Positions 25,607 through 37,135 of a DNA stretch of 64,000 bases are shown here, piece after piece; the stretch's first letter is position 1, and each line of letters opens with the position of its first letter. Source of the DNA: Oxalobacter formigenes (GTDB taxonomy: Bacteria; Pseudomonadota; Gammaproteobacteria; Burkholderiales; Burkholderiaceae_D). The notes under the pieces are model-generated. The model did no database searches and was not told the DNA's origin. It saw only the letters and a program-made list of their open reading frames with translations. The stretch lies in NCBI RefSeq assembly GCF_027158485.1, contig NZ_JAMKYJ010000004.1; one strand, written 5' to 3'. The translations under genes were made by a program, and so were the position numbers.

Positions 25607-26675
25607 GAAACTCATGATTATGGCCGCAGGAACGGGAGGACATATTTTCCCGGGGCTGGCTATCGCCGCAACCATGCAGAAAGAAGGCTGGGATGTGACC
25701 TGGCTGGGAACGCAGCACGGCATGGAAGGAAAAATCGTCCCTGCTGCGGGAATCGAAATGGAGTCGATCGATTTCGCCGGATTGAGAGGCAAGGGGCTGG
25801 CGCATACGATTGGTGGAAGTATCAAGCTGATGACGAGTTTCATGACGTGCAGGGGAATCATGAAACGGCGCAAGCCCGATCTGGTTGTCGGAATGGGTGG
25901 ATATGTCACCGTTCCGGGTGGCATGGCAGCGAGAATGCTCGGTATTCCTGTCGTGCTGGTCAATGCGGACGCCAAACTGCTGTTGTCGAACAAGGCACTG
26001 GCCTCTTCGGCAAAACATGTGTTGTTCGGTTTGCCGGGTGAATATGGGGAAGTCGCTCATAAAGCGGTATTGACCGGCAATCCGATCCGGCAGGAAATCA
26101 GGGAATTGCCGCAACCGGAAGAACGTTTTGCCGGACGCGAAGGTGTCCTGAACATTATGGTTGTCGGCGGAAGCCTGGGGGCAAAAGTATTGAATGATTG
26201 TTTGCCTGCTGCATTGGCACTCTTGCCATTTGAGACAAGACCGAATGTGACGCATCAGACAGGCAGGCAACATGTGGCCCAAGTCCGGCAGCAATACAGG
26301 AAAGCGCAGGTTAATGCGGAGGTTCTCGATTTTATCGACGATATGGCTGTGCGTTATGCAAATGCCGATCTCGTTATCTGCAGGGCCGGAGCAATTACGG
26401 TTTCCGAGCTGACAGCGGCGGGGGTTGCCAGCATTCTCGTACCGTTTATTGCATCGAGTACATCGCACCAGCGGGATAACGCGATTTTCATGGACAGGGA
26501 AGGGGCGGCCACACATCTGCCGCAAACCAGTCTGACGCCGGAATATCTGGCCGGACTGCTGAAAGAAATGACCCGCGAAAAATGCCTTGTAATGGCGAAG
26601 ACGGCTTATTCGCTGGGCAAGCGGGATGCTAACGAAAAAATTGCCGAGGTTCTCATTAAAGCGGCAACCAGATAA
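25593..26675 (+). CDS. murG: UDP-N-acetylglucosamine--N-acetylmuramyl-pentapeptide transferase
   Basis: MurG adds GlcNAc to lipid I, making lipid II on the inner face of the membrane. The 360-residue GT-B protein has the N-terminal glycine-rich loop MAAGTGGHIFPGLAIA, GMGGYVTVPGGMAA, the GGSLGAKVLN loop of the second domain and CRAGAITVSELTAAG near the C-terminus. The GTG at 25593 (SERKK) is chosen for its GGAGG site 5 bases upstream; a GTG at 25581 is open but its site is worse. It overlaps the ftsW end by 14 bases. Confidence 0.95.
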   Translation: MSERKKLMIMAAGTGGHIFPGLAIAATMQKEGWDVTWLGTQHGMEGKIVPAAGIEMESIDFAGLRGKGLAHTIGGSIKLMTSFMTCRGIMKRRKPDLVVGMGGYVTVPGGMAARMLGIPVVLVNADAKLLLSNKALASSAKHVLFGLPGEYGEVAHKAVLTGNPIRQEIRELPQPEERFAGREGVLNIMVVGGSLGAKVLNDCLPAALALLPFETRPNVTHQTGRQHVAQVRQQYRKAQVNAEVLDFIDDMAVRYANADLVICRAGAITVSELTAAGVASILVPFIASSTSHQRDNAIFMDREGAATHLPQTSLTPEYLAGLLKEMTREKCLVMAKTAYSLGKRDANEKIAEVLIKAATR

Positions 26676-26687
26676 AAGATTGATTGT

Positions 26688-28097
26688 ATGAAACATAAAG
26701 TCAAAAGAATACATTTTGTTGGAATCGGCGGCAGCGGTATGAGCGGCATCGCCGAGGTGCTCGTCAACCTCGGTTATGAAATCACCGGCTCCGATCTGAC
26801 AAGCAATTCGTCCACCCGACATCTGGCGGCGCTGGGTGCCCGCGTCATGCTGGGGCACGCACCTGAAAATATCGAAAATGCCGATGCCGTCGTCGTTTCA
26901 ACCGCAATCAGGGACGATAATCCGGAAGTGCTGGCTGCCCGCAAGAAAAATATTCCACTCGTTCCAAGAGCCGTGATGCTGGCAGAGCTGATGAGACTGA
27001 AACGCGGTATCGCCATTGCCGGTACACATGGCAAAACGACGACGACCAGTCTCGTTGCCAGCGTACTTGCGGAAGGCGGTTTCGATCCGACCTTCGTTAT
27101 CGGTGGCCGTTTGAACAGTGCGGGAGCCAATGCCGGTCTGGGTGCCGGTGATTTTATCGTCGCGGAAGCGGATGAATCGGATGCGTCTTTCCTGAATCTG
27201 TATCCGGTCATTGAAGTCATTACCAATATCGATGCCGACCATATGGATACGTATGGTCACGATTTTGCACGTCTTAAACAGGCATTCGTCGAATTCACGC
27301 AGCGCCTGCCATTCTATGGTCGCGTCATGCTGTGTATCGACGACAAGAACGTTTGCGAAATCAAGCCGTTCATATCCAAACCGGTCACGACTTACGGTTT
27401 CCACGAAGATGCGGACGTCAGGGCGATTGACCCGAAAGCGGAAGGTACGATGATGACGTTCACCGCCTTGCAGAAAGACCATCCTCCAATTTCGATTCGC
27501 CTGAACCAGCCGGGCATGCATAACGTCCAGAATGCCTGTGCCGTGATTGCCATAGCACGGGAACTGGGTATCGAAGACAGTGCGATTCAACGGGCAATGG
27601 AACAGTTCACCGGTGTCAATCGCCGCTTTACAAGACTGGGAACGGTCCGTCTTCCCCAGAAGACAGGCACCTCGATTGCCGAGGTCGAACTGGTGGACGA
27701 TTACGGGCATCATCCTTCGGAAATGGCGGCAACCATTGCTGCGGCACGTGGCGCTTATCCGGACAGAAGGCTGGTAATCGCTTTCCAGCCACACCGGTAC
27801 ACAAGAACGCGCGATCTGTTTGAAGATTTCGTGAAGGTTCTTTCCGGTGCTGACGTATTGCTTCTGGGTGAGGTCTATCCTGCGGGCGAACAGCCGATTG
27901 TCGCAGCTGACGGCAGGACACTGGCAAGAACCATTCGGGTGGCAGGCAAGGTCGATCCGGTTTTTGTCGAAAACATCGCCGAAATGCCGGACGCGATATT
28001 GAATGTGATTGAAGACGATGACGTCGTGATTACGATGGGCGCGGGTTCGATCAGCAGTGTTTCAGGAAAACTCCTGGAAAAGGCTTTGGAAAAATAA
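26688..28097 (+). CDS. murC: UDP-N-acetylmuramate--L-alanine ligase
   Basis: MurC adds L-alanine to UDP-MurNAc, the first ligase step. The 469-residue protein starts with the Rossmann motif VGIGGSGMSGIAEVL, has the ATP loop GTHGKTTTTSLVA near residue 112, the EADESDASFL segment, and C-terminal DDYGHHPSEM and FQPHRYTRT. All match MurC rather than the recycling ligase Mpl. It is 12 bases after murG, and its stop shares one base with the ddl start (TAATG). Confidence 0.97.
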   Translation: MKHKVKRIHFVGIGGSGMSGIAEVLVNLGYEITGSDLTSNSSTRHLAALGARVMLGHAPENIENADAVVVSTAIRDDNPEVLAARKKNIPLVPRAVMLAELMRLKRGIAIAGTHGKTTTTSLVASVLAEGGFDPTFVIGGRLNSAGANAGLGAGDFIVAEADESDASFLNLYPVIEVITNIDADHMDTYGHDFARLKQAFVEFTQRLPFYGRVMLCIDDKNVCEIKPFISKPVTTYGFHEDADVRAIDPKAEGTMMTFTALQKDHPPISIRLNQPGMHNVQNACAVIAIARELGIEDSAIQRAMEQFTGVNRRFTRLGTVRLPQKTGTSIAEVELVDDYGHHPSEMAATIAAARGAYPDRRLVIAFQPHRYTRTRDLFEDFVKVLSGADVLLLGEVYPAGEQPIVAADGRTLARTIRVAGKVDPVFVENIAEMPDAILNVIEDDDVVITMGAGSISSVSGKLLEKALEK

Positions 28098-29062
28098 TGG
28101 ATAAAAAGATGAAATCGGATGCGTTTGGAAAAGTGGGTGTTCTCTACGGCGGCAAGTCCGGAGAGCGCGAGGTCTCGCTTATGTCCGGAAAAGCGGTTCA
28201 TGAAGCCCTTAAAAGCAAAGGCATTGATGCGCATCTGTTCGATACCGGCACGCATACGGTAGCCGAACTGGAAAAGGAAAAGTTTGACCGGGTATTCATC
28301 GCCTTGCACGGTATCTATGGCGAAGACGGTTGCATGCAGGGTTTGCTGGAAGAATTGCAGGTGCCTTATACGGGTTCCGGCGTGATGGCATCGGCCATCG
28401 CGATGGACAAGATCATGACCAAGCGCCTGTGGCTGGCTGAAGGACTGCCGACACCGCGTTATACGGAATTGAAAGCGAACACCGATTTTAATGAAGTCGT
28501 TGCAAAGCTGGGACTGCCGCTGATCGTCAAGCCTGCCTGTGAAGGGTCGACGCTGGGCTTGACCAGGGTTACGGACGCCAGCCAGATGAAAGAAGCTTAC
28601 GAGCTGGCGGCGACACACGACCAGTCGGTTCTGGCCGAGGAGTTCATTGAGGGCATGGAGTTGACCTGTGCGGTGCTTGAACGTGATGGCAAGCCGGAGG
28701 CTCTGCCGATGATCCGGATTATCGCACCGGGTGCGAATTACGATTATCAAAACAAGTATTTCAGCGATGAAACGAAGTATCTGTGTCCCTGCGGTCTGGA
28801 CGCAGAGCTTGAAAAGAGCATCCAGCAGTATGTGGTTCAAAGCTACCGGGCATTGGGATGCCGTGGCTGGGGGCGTGTCGATGTGATGTTGCGTTCGACG
28901 GACAACAAACCGTTCTTGCTGGAACTGAATTCATCGCCGGGCATGACAGGGCATTCGCTGGTGCCGATGGCGGCAAAACAGGCAGGACTGGATTATGCAG
29001 ATTTGTGTGTGACGCTCCTTGCGGCAGCGACACTGGATCATATTAAACATAAGGGAAACTGA
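28097..29062 (+). CDS. ddl: D-alanine--D-alanine ligase
   Basis: Ddl makes the D-Ala-D-Ala dipeptide used by MurF. The 321-residue ATP-grasp protein shows GGKSGEREVSLMSG near the N-terminus, the HGIYGEDGCMQG loop, PLIVKPACEGSTLG and the C-terminal LLELNSSPGMTGHSLVP with the metal ligands. Size and placement between murC and ftsQ fit the DdlB form. The ATG overlaps the murC stop by one base. ftsQ begins seven bases after its stop. Confidence 0.96.
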   Translation: MDKKMKSDAFGKVGVLYGGKSGEREVSLMSGKAVHEALKSKGIDAHLFDTGTHTVAELEKEKFDRVFIALHGIYGEDGCMQGLLEELQVPYTGSGVMASAIAMDKIMTKRLWLAEGLPTPRYTELKANTDFNEVVAKLGLPLIVKPACEGSTLGLTRVTDASQMKEAYELAATHDQSVLAEEFIEGMELTCAVLERDGKPEALPMIRIIAPGANYDYQNKYFSDETKYLCPCGLDAELEKSIQQYVVQSYRALGCRGWGRVDVMLRSTDNKPFLLELNSSPGMTGHSLVPMAAKQAGLDYADLCVTLLAAATLDHIKHKGN

Positions 29063-29069
29063 TAAGGCT

Positions 29070-29849
29070 ATGTGGCACAACGTCCGCTTATTGAATGCCA
29101 TTTCAAATACCTTCTTCGCCATTTTCATTCTGGCAGTGGGAGCGGGCGTTATCGGCTGGCTGATCCAGAAACCGGTGTATGCCTTGCAGACGGTACGTGT
29201 CCAGTCTGCAGACGGGAAAGAGCTGAAACATGTGAATGCGCTGACGGTAAGAAATATCGCGTTGCCGAATGTGAAAGGCAATTTCTTTACCGTGGATCTG
29301 AATGATGTCAGGGCAGCTTTCGAGACGGTTCCCTGGGTGCGGGAAGCCAGTGTCAGAAGGGAATGGCCTGACAAGCTGATCGTGTCGCTGGAAGAGTATG
29401 AGCCTCTGGGTGTCTGGGGAAATGCAGGGCAGCTGATTTCCACCAAAGGCGATCTCTTTACCGTAAACATGGCTGAGGCTGAAGAAGATTACGATTTGTT
29501 GAAATTTGGCGGTCCGGAAGGCAGTGAAAAGGAGGTTCTGAACCGTTACAAGGAATTCTGCAAGCAGTTTGCAGGGATTCATCTGGTTCCAAAAGAAGTG
29601 ATGTTGTCGGACCGGTACGCCTGGTCTGTCAGACTGGATAACGGCATGAAAGTCGAATTCGGTCGCGAAAAGAATCAGGACACGATGAATCGTCTGATGA
29701 ATAGTTTGCTAAAAGCGTATCCGCAACTGGCGCAAAAGGCGGCTAACGGTATCGAAAGCATCGATATGCGTTATCCGAACGGAGTGGCACTGAAAGTGAA
29801 GGGAACGCTTTCTGCTTCAAATATTAAACAGGATAGTGTGGCGCTATGA
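29070..29849 (+). CDS. ftsQ: Cell division protein FtsQ
   Basis: FtsQ is a bitopic divisome scaffold that links early and late division proteins. The 259-residue protein has a short cytoplasmic tail, one transmembrane segment (TFFAIFILAVGAGVIGWL), a POTRA domain beginning about residue 37, and the beta domain with PWVREASVRREWPDKLIVSLEEYEPLG. The ATG at 29070 with an ATAAGG site upstream is preferred to an open in-frame start at 29019 inside ddl. The end overlaps ftsA by ATGA. Confidence 0.94.
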   Translation: MWHNVRLLNAISNTFFAIFILAVGAGVIGWLIQKPVYALQTVRVQSADGKELKHVNALTVRNIALPNVKGNFFTVDLNDVRAAFETVPWVREASVRREWPDKLIVSLEEYEPLGVWGNAGQLISTKGDLFTVNMAEAEEDYDLLKFGGPEGSEKEVLNRYKEFCKQFAGIHLVPKEVMLSDRYAWSVRLDNGMKVEFGREKNQDTMNRLMNSLLKAYPQLAQKAANGIESIDMRYPNGVALKVKGTLSASNIKQDSVAL

Positions 29850-31078
29850 CTAAAGACCTTAAAAATTTGATTGTCGGCCTGGATATCGGGACTTCCAAAG
29901 TCGTTGCTGTCGTTGCTGAAGTCCTGCCGGACGGAAGACACGAAGTGATCGGGCTGGGGCAGCATGAATCGAAGGGCCTGAAAAAGGGAGTCGTTGTCAA
30001 TATCGAGGCAACGGTTGAATCGATACAGGCCGCTCTGGAAGAGGCGGAACTGATGGCCGACTGCAAGATACGGAATGTCTATACTGGTATCGCAGGCAGT
30101 CATATTCGCAGTTTCAATTCCCGTGGAATGGTTGCGATCAAGGACAAGGAAGTGACGGCGGCTGACGTCGCAAGGGTCATTGAAACGGCACGTGCCGTCA
30201 ATATCCCGACGGACCAGCAGTTTTTGCATACGGTATCGCAGGAATTCGTTGTCGACAATCAGGAAGACGTTCGTGAACCGATCGGCATGAGCGGTATCCG
30301 GCTTGAAGTCAAGGTTCATATCGTGACCGGTGCGGTTTCCGCTGTCCAGAATATCGTCAAATGCGTTCGCCGATGCGGTCTGGAAGTATCCGATCTGGTT
30401 CTCCAGCCACTGGCTTCCGCTGATGCCGTCCTGACGGAAGATGAAAAGGAGTTGGGTGTCGTCCTGATCGATATCGGTGGCGGAACGACCGACATCGCCG
30501 TCTTTACGGAAGGCGCCATCCGGCATACGGCTGTCATTCCGATTGCGGGCGACCAGATCACCAATGACATTGCGATGGCCTTGCGTACGCCGACGCTGGA
30601 AGCGGAAGAAATCAAGCTGCGTTACGGCATTGCGAAGCAGGTGCTGGTCGATCCTGCCGAAACGATCGAAGTACCGGGTCTCGGCGATCGTGGCCCGCGT
30701 ACCCTGTCCCGGCAGATGCTGGCGGCAGTAATCGAACCGCGGGTCGAGGAATTATTTGCGCTGGCTTTGCAGGTAGTCAGGGAATCGGATTATGAAGAAG
30801 TCCTTTCGTCAGGGATTGTGCTGACGGGTGGTACGGCATTGATGCCGGGTATTGCCGAACTGGCTGAGGATATCTTCCTGAAACCGGTACGGCTGGGCAT
30901 TCCGCATTACGACGGGCAACTGGCCGATGTCGTCAGAAGCCCGAGATATTCAACGGCACATGGTTTGCTGGGCGAGGCAAAGAAGCAATATTTAAGGGGC
31001 AGTGTCGTCACGAAGCAGCAAGGGTCGAGCAAGGCTGTGCTGCAACGGATGAAAGAATGGTTTATGGGGAATTTTTGA
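29846..31078 (+). CDS. ftsA: Cell division protein FtsA
   Basis: FtsA is an actin-like ATPase that ties FtsZ filaments to the membrane and recruits later divisome proteins. The 410-residue protein shows the phosphate-1 motif VGLDIGTSKVVAVV, the phosphate-2 motif LIDIGGGTTDIAVF, and a C-terminal amphipathic membrane-targeting helix (LQRMKEWFMGNF). It starts inside the ftsQ stop. A 104-base gap separates it from ftsZ, the first real break in the cluster since mraZ. Confidence 0.97.
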   Translation: MTKDLKNLIVGLDIGTSKVVAVVAEVLPDGRHEVIGLGQHESKGLKKGVVVNIEATVESIQAALEEAELMADCKIRNVYTGIAGSHIRSFNSRGMVAIKDKEVTAADVARVIETARAVNIPTDQQFLHTVSQEFVVDNQEDVREPIGMSGIRLEVKVHIVTGAVSAVQNIVKCVRRCGLEVSDLVLQPLASADAVLTEDEKELGVVLIDIGGGTTDIAVFTEGAIRHTAVIPIAGDQITNDIAMALRTPTLEAEEIKLRYGIAKQVLVDPAETIEVPGLGDRGPRTLSRQMLAAVIEPRVEELFALALQVVRESDYEEVLSSGIVLTGGTALMPGIAELAEDIFLKPVRLGIPHYDGQLADVVRSPRYSTAHGLLGEAKKQYLRGSVVTKQQGSSKAVLQRMKEWFMGNF

Positions 31079-31182
31079 TTTATCGGGATTGAAGGTTTTA
31101 TTAAAAGCCGTTTTTAGTTGGAAGTTGTCGCATCGCGCGAGAATTGCCAAATAAAAACAGCATTTCTGACAGGAGTGAAATC

Positions 31183-32376
31183 ATGGAATTTGATATGGTC
31201 GACAATGCAACGCTGGGTACCATCATCAAGGTGGTTGGCGTAGGTGGTGCTGGCGGCAATGCTGTCCAGCATATGATCAACAAGGGTGTTTCCGGTGTTG
31301 AATTTATTGCGGCCAATACGGATGCGCAGGCTTTGTCGCATTCGGATGCCCACAATATTATCCAGATCGGCGAAACCGGTCTCGGAGCGGGCATGCGTCC
31401 TGATGTGGGTCGCCAGCTGGCGGAAGAGTCACGCAGCCGCATCGAGGATGCATTGAGAGGTGCCCATATGGTTTTCATCGCAGCCGGTATGGGCGGTGGA
31501 ACGGGTACGGGTGCTGCTCCGATCGTGGCTGAAGTCGCCAAGTCGCTGGGCGCACTGACGGTTGCCGTCGTATCCAAACCGTTTTCGTACGAAGGCGACA
31601 AGTGCATGGAAATCGCCGAGGAAGGTCTCGAAGCGCTTTCAGCTCATGTCGATTCGCTGATCGTTATCCTGAACGAAAAGCTCGAGGATATTTATGAAGA
31701 CGACAGCATGATCGAATGGCTGCAACATGCCGACGACGTGCTGAACAACGCCGTTGCCGGCATTGCCGAAATCATTAACGTTCGCGGCCATATCAACGTC
31801 GATTTCAACGACGTCAAGACGATTATGGGCGAACAGGGCAAGGCGATGATGGGTACGGCTGTGGCAGCCGGTGTCGATCGCGCCAGAATCGCAGCGGAAC
31901 AGGCTGTCGCTTCCCCGCTGCTCGATGGCATCGATCTTTCCGGAGCTCGCGGTGTCCTGGTCAATGTCACTGCAAGCCGTGGCCTGAAAGGCAAGGAAAT
32001 CAAGGAAGTCATGGCAACGGTTCGCGCTTTCGCTTCACCGGACGCAACGATTGCACAGGGTATCGCTTATGACGACACGATGGGCGAAGACATCCGCGTT
32101 ACCGTTGTGGCAACCGGATTGGGACGCAGCAAAAAACCGATGCGCCTGATCCAGACCCCGCAGCTCAGAACCGGTACCAACAATGACGTCGTCATGCCTG
32201 TTACAGAAGATGCGATTGCCACTCAGCAGGAACAGACCACATCTTTTGAAACACTTCAGAAACCGGCTGTCTGGCGTCATGGACGTGAATCGGCAACCGA
32301 TACCGTTCGCGCACTGGAAAAGAACGGCATGGAAACGTATGACATTCCTGCCTTCCTGCGCAGACAGGCAGACTGA
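31183..32376 (+). CDS. ftsZ: Cell division GTPase FtsZ
   Basis: FtsZ is the tubulin homologue that forms the Z-ring. The 397-residue protein contains the tubulin signature GGGTGTG near residue 107, NxDxQAL-type N-terminal loops (AANTDAQAL), the T7 loop region NVDFNDVKTIM, and the C-terminal conserved peptide DIPAFLRRQ that binds FtsA and ZipA. The linker between core and tail is short. The ATG at 31183 has an AGGAG site; the upstream in-frame start at 31144 lacks one. The ftsA-ftsZ gap may hold its own promoter, but none was convincing. A 10-bp hairpin lies just after the stop. Confidence 0.98.
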   Translation: MEFDMVDNATLGTIIKVVGVGGAGGNAVQHMINKGVSGVEFIAANTDAQALSHSDAHNIIQIGETGLGAGMRPDVGRQLAEESRSRIEDALRGAHMVFIAAGMGGGTGTGAAPIVAEVAKSLGALTVAVVSKPFSYEGDKCMEIAEEGLEALSAHVDSLIVILNEKLEDIYEDDSMIEWLQHADDVLNNAVAGIAEIINVRGHINVDFNDVKTIMGEQGKAMMGTAVAAGVDRARIAAEQAVASPLLDGIDLSGARGVLVNVTASRGLKGKEIKEVMATVRAFASPDATIAQGIAYDDTMGEDIRVTVVATGLGRSKKPMRLIQTPQLRTGTNNDVVMPVTEDAIATQQEQTTSFETLQKPAVWRHGRESATDTVRALEKNGMETYDIPAFLRRQAD

Positions 32377-32390
32377 TTCAGACAGATCAT

Positions 32391-32430
32391 TTCCAGCCGG
32401 GAATCCGGCTGGAAGAACGGGCTATTTTTT
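32391..32430 (+). terminator. Hairpin after ftsZ, possible dcw terminator
   Basis: TTCCAGCCGG (32391-32400) and CCGGCTGGAA (32405-32414) form a perfect 10-bp stem with a GAAT loop. A run of six T follows at 32425-32430, which is ten bases from the stem, further than usual. It may terminate the cluster in part or protect the ftsZ message. Confidence 0.5.
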
Positions 32431-32455
32431 AAATTGTTACAAGTGTAAAAAAAGA

Positions 32456-32483
32456 TTGCCCGTTTTTGCCTGAAGAGTATAAG
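32456..32483 (+). promoter_or_regulatory. Candidate lpxC promoter, distal
   Basis: TTGCCC (32456-32461) and TATAAG (32478-32483) are spaced by 16 bases. It lies downstream of the ftsZ hairpin and would allow lpxC expression apart from the dcw cluster. Confidence 0.5.
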
Positions 32484-32517
32484 TAGTAAAAGCCGTCATT
32501 GTCATGGATTGCTGGTT

Positions 32518-32547
32518 TTGGCAGGATATTTCATGACAAGGTAAAAT
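32518..32547 (+). promoter_or_regulatory. Candidate lpxC promoter, proximal
   Basis: TTGGCA (32518-32523) and TAAAAT (32542-32547) are spaced by 18 bases, the same hexamers and spacing as the rnpB promoter. The predicted start is about 55 bases upstream of the lpxC ATG. Confidence 0.55.
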
Positions 32548-32608
32548 AAGCCCTGAGCGGACATTTTGTCCTGTCCGGTGTTTGAATAACGATATAGCGA
32601 CCCGAATC

Positions 32609-33544
32609 ATGCTGAAGCAACGTACCATACAATATCCAACCCGCACGGTCGGGATCGGATTGCATTCCGGATACAAAGTCGAACTGGTGCTTCGGCCCGC
32701 GGCTCCCGATACCGGTATCGTGTTTCATCGTACCGATCTGAAGCCTGAGGTATCGATTGCTGTCGGCGCTGAAGCCATTGGCGAAACGATGCTGGCTTCC
32801 ACTCTTGTCAGGGATGGTGTTCGCATTTCCACAATCGAGCACCTGATGTCGGCCTGCTCGGGGCTCGGTATCGACAATCTGCATGTCGACGTCAATGCGG
32901 AAGAAATTCCGATCATGGACGGTTCCGCTTCTTCTTTTGTTTTTCTCCTGCAGCAGGCAGGCCTGAAAGAGCAGGATGCTCCGAAAAAATATATTCGCGT
33001 GAAAAAGCCGGTTGAAATCAGTGAAGGCGAAGGCGCGAACAGGAAATGGGCGCGGCTTGAACCCTACAACGGTTTCAAACTGGACTTCTTTATCGAATTC
33101 AATCATCCGGCCATCGATTCGACTCACCAGAGAGCGGTTATCGATCTGGGAAAAGTTTCTTATGTCAGGGACGTTTCCAGAGCACGTACTTTCGGTTTCG
33201 TGAAGGACGTGGAAACGTTGCGCGGCATGGGTCTTGCCCGTGGTGGTTCTCTTGAAAACGCCATTGTCATGGACGAGTATCGTATTCTGAACGCTCACGC
33301 ACTTCGCTATGAAGATGAGTTCGTCCGCCACAAGATACTGGATGCGATTGGTGACTTGTATAACATCGGACATCCGCTTTTGGCGAGCTATACGGCCCAC
33401 AAGTCTGGTCACGCACTCAATAACCAGCTTATCCGTGCATTGCTTGCACAGCCTGACGCATATGAGATCGTGACGTTCACGACAGAGCAGGAAGCGCCGC
33501 ATTCACTCTTTGAACAATCCACACTGGAATGGCTTCCGGCCTGA
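32609..33544 (+). CDS. lpxC: UDP-3-O-acyl-N-acetylglucosamine deacetylase
   Basis: LpxC is the zinc deacetylase that commits UDP-3-O-acyl-GlcNAc to lipid A. The 311-residue protein begins LKQRTIQYPTRTVGIGLHSG and has the zinc and catalytic motifs STIEHLMSA, HKILDAIGDLY and HKSGHALNN. The ATG at 32609 matches the family start; a TTG at 32582 is open but adds a non-conserved leader. The ribosome binding site is weak. The ftsZ-lpxC order is the common proteobacterial one. LapB, which controls LpxC stability in enterobacteria, is encoded at 52874-54049. Confidence 0.97.
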   Translation: MLKQRTIQYPTRTVGIGLHSGYKVELVLRPAAPDTGIVFHRTDLKPEVSIAVGAEAIGETMLASTLVRDGVRISTIEHLMSACSGLGIDNLHVDVNAEEIPIMDGSASSFVFLLQQAGLKEQDAPKKYIRVKKPVEISEGEGANRKWARLEPYNGFKLDFFIEFNHPAIDSTHQRAVIDLGKVSYVRDVSRARTFGFVKDVETLRGMGLARGGSLENAIVMDEYRILNAHALRYEDEFVRHKILDAIGDLYNIGHPLLASYTAHKSGHALNNQLIRALLAQPDAYEIVTFTTEQEAPHSLFEQSTLEWLPA

Positions 33545-33559
33545 AGAGGCAGGATTTTT

Positions 33560-34027
33560 TCAGTCTTGTCCGGATTTTTGCTGATGGGTTTTGATCAGTT
33601 CGCTTAATGCGGACGTCAGCCTGTCGTTCTGCTTCGTCTTTTCCAGACTGGAATACAAATCGACAAGGGATTCATAAGCCTTTGGAGACAGTGTTTTTTT
33701 CGTTATCGGTATTTCCGAAAAACGTTTTTGTGCCAGCTGGACTTTCAGGCGGATCGAATCGACTGGCCAGCCGGCCTTGCCCAGTTCAGCCTGCAGATAC
33801 GGGATCTGTTGCCGTATGCGTGCAGCGATGGACTGGTTCGGAACTCCGATGATCATTTTGCCGCTTTCCAGTTTGAAAACAGAACAGGCCGAAAAGTGCC
33901 GTGGCAGAATCGACTGGCACGCTTTTTGAATTTCGGACAGCCGTTGGGCGACCTGCAGCAGTCCCGACATGTTTTCATGCGAATCGAGATATTCTGTGGC
34001 GGTAGAAAAAAGCTTATTGATTTTCAT
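33560..34027 (-). CDS. DUF721 family protein, DciA-like
   Basis: The 155-residue protein carries a DUF721 domain in its N-terminal two thirds (LLQVAQRLSEIQKACQSILP ... GKMIIGVPNQSIAARIRQQIPYLQAELGKAGW), followed by a basic, probably disordered tail. DUF721 includes DciA, the ancestral loader of the replicative helicase DnaB in bacteria without DnaC. It is divergent from secA and convergent with lpxC, a typical neighbourhood for this family in proteobacteria. A TATACT -10-like hexamer on the minus strand (34086-34081) may belong to its promoter. The helicase-loader role is inferred from the family. Confidence 0.8.
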   Translation of the reverse strand: MKINKLFSTATEYLDSHENMSGLLQVAQRLSEIQKACQSILPRHFSACSVFKLESGKMIIGVPNQSIAARIRQQIPYLQAELGKAGWPVDSIRLKVQLAQKRFSEIPITKKTLSPKAYESLVDLYSSLEKTKQNDRLTSALSELIKTHQQKSGQD

Positions 34028-34321
34028 GCTGAAAGCGGCAGCTCGTCAATCGAATGCAAGTTCAAAATAATCACGAGCCAAGTATAACCCATCCATCTTT
34101 TGCAAGTGATGGTCGAATTTGCCGTTTTAAAACAACAGCAATGACGAAATTGATGAGTTAATTGCGAATTCTCTTTGTCCTAAAATGTAAAGAGATATTA
34201 AAGTTGTTCTATTGCCCGTAATGGGGCGTGATAAAATGTGTTTTTTACCGGGGTTAACGTTGACTTCAGCAGGATTCGTCTTTCTGTAGTCAATGCCACT
34301 GTACAATTTCAAGAACGTAAC

Positions 34322-37075
<2,754 letters not shown>

Positions 37076-37135
37076 GGACAGTCCTGAATTAATGTTGGAG
37101 TTTTTGGGTCAATCTGGTTTGTTGGAGTAAATATT

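Noticed and set aside
25575..26858. 427-codon open frame opposite murG and the start of murC
   Set aside because: Antisense shadow; murG and murC are unmistakable on the plus strand.
34238..34321. Possible N-terminal extension of SecA or a SecM-like leader gene
   Set aside because: The extra residues are not conserved in SecA and no arrest-type peptide or separate start with a site was seen.
37093..37128. Direct repeat TGTTGGAGT before argJ as an operator
   Set aside because: The second copy simply contains the argJ ribosome binding site. Two 9-base copies without symmetry or conservation data do not support a binding site.
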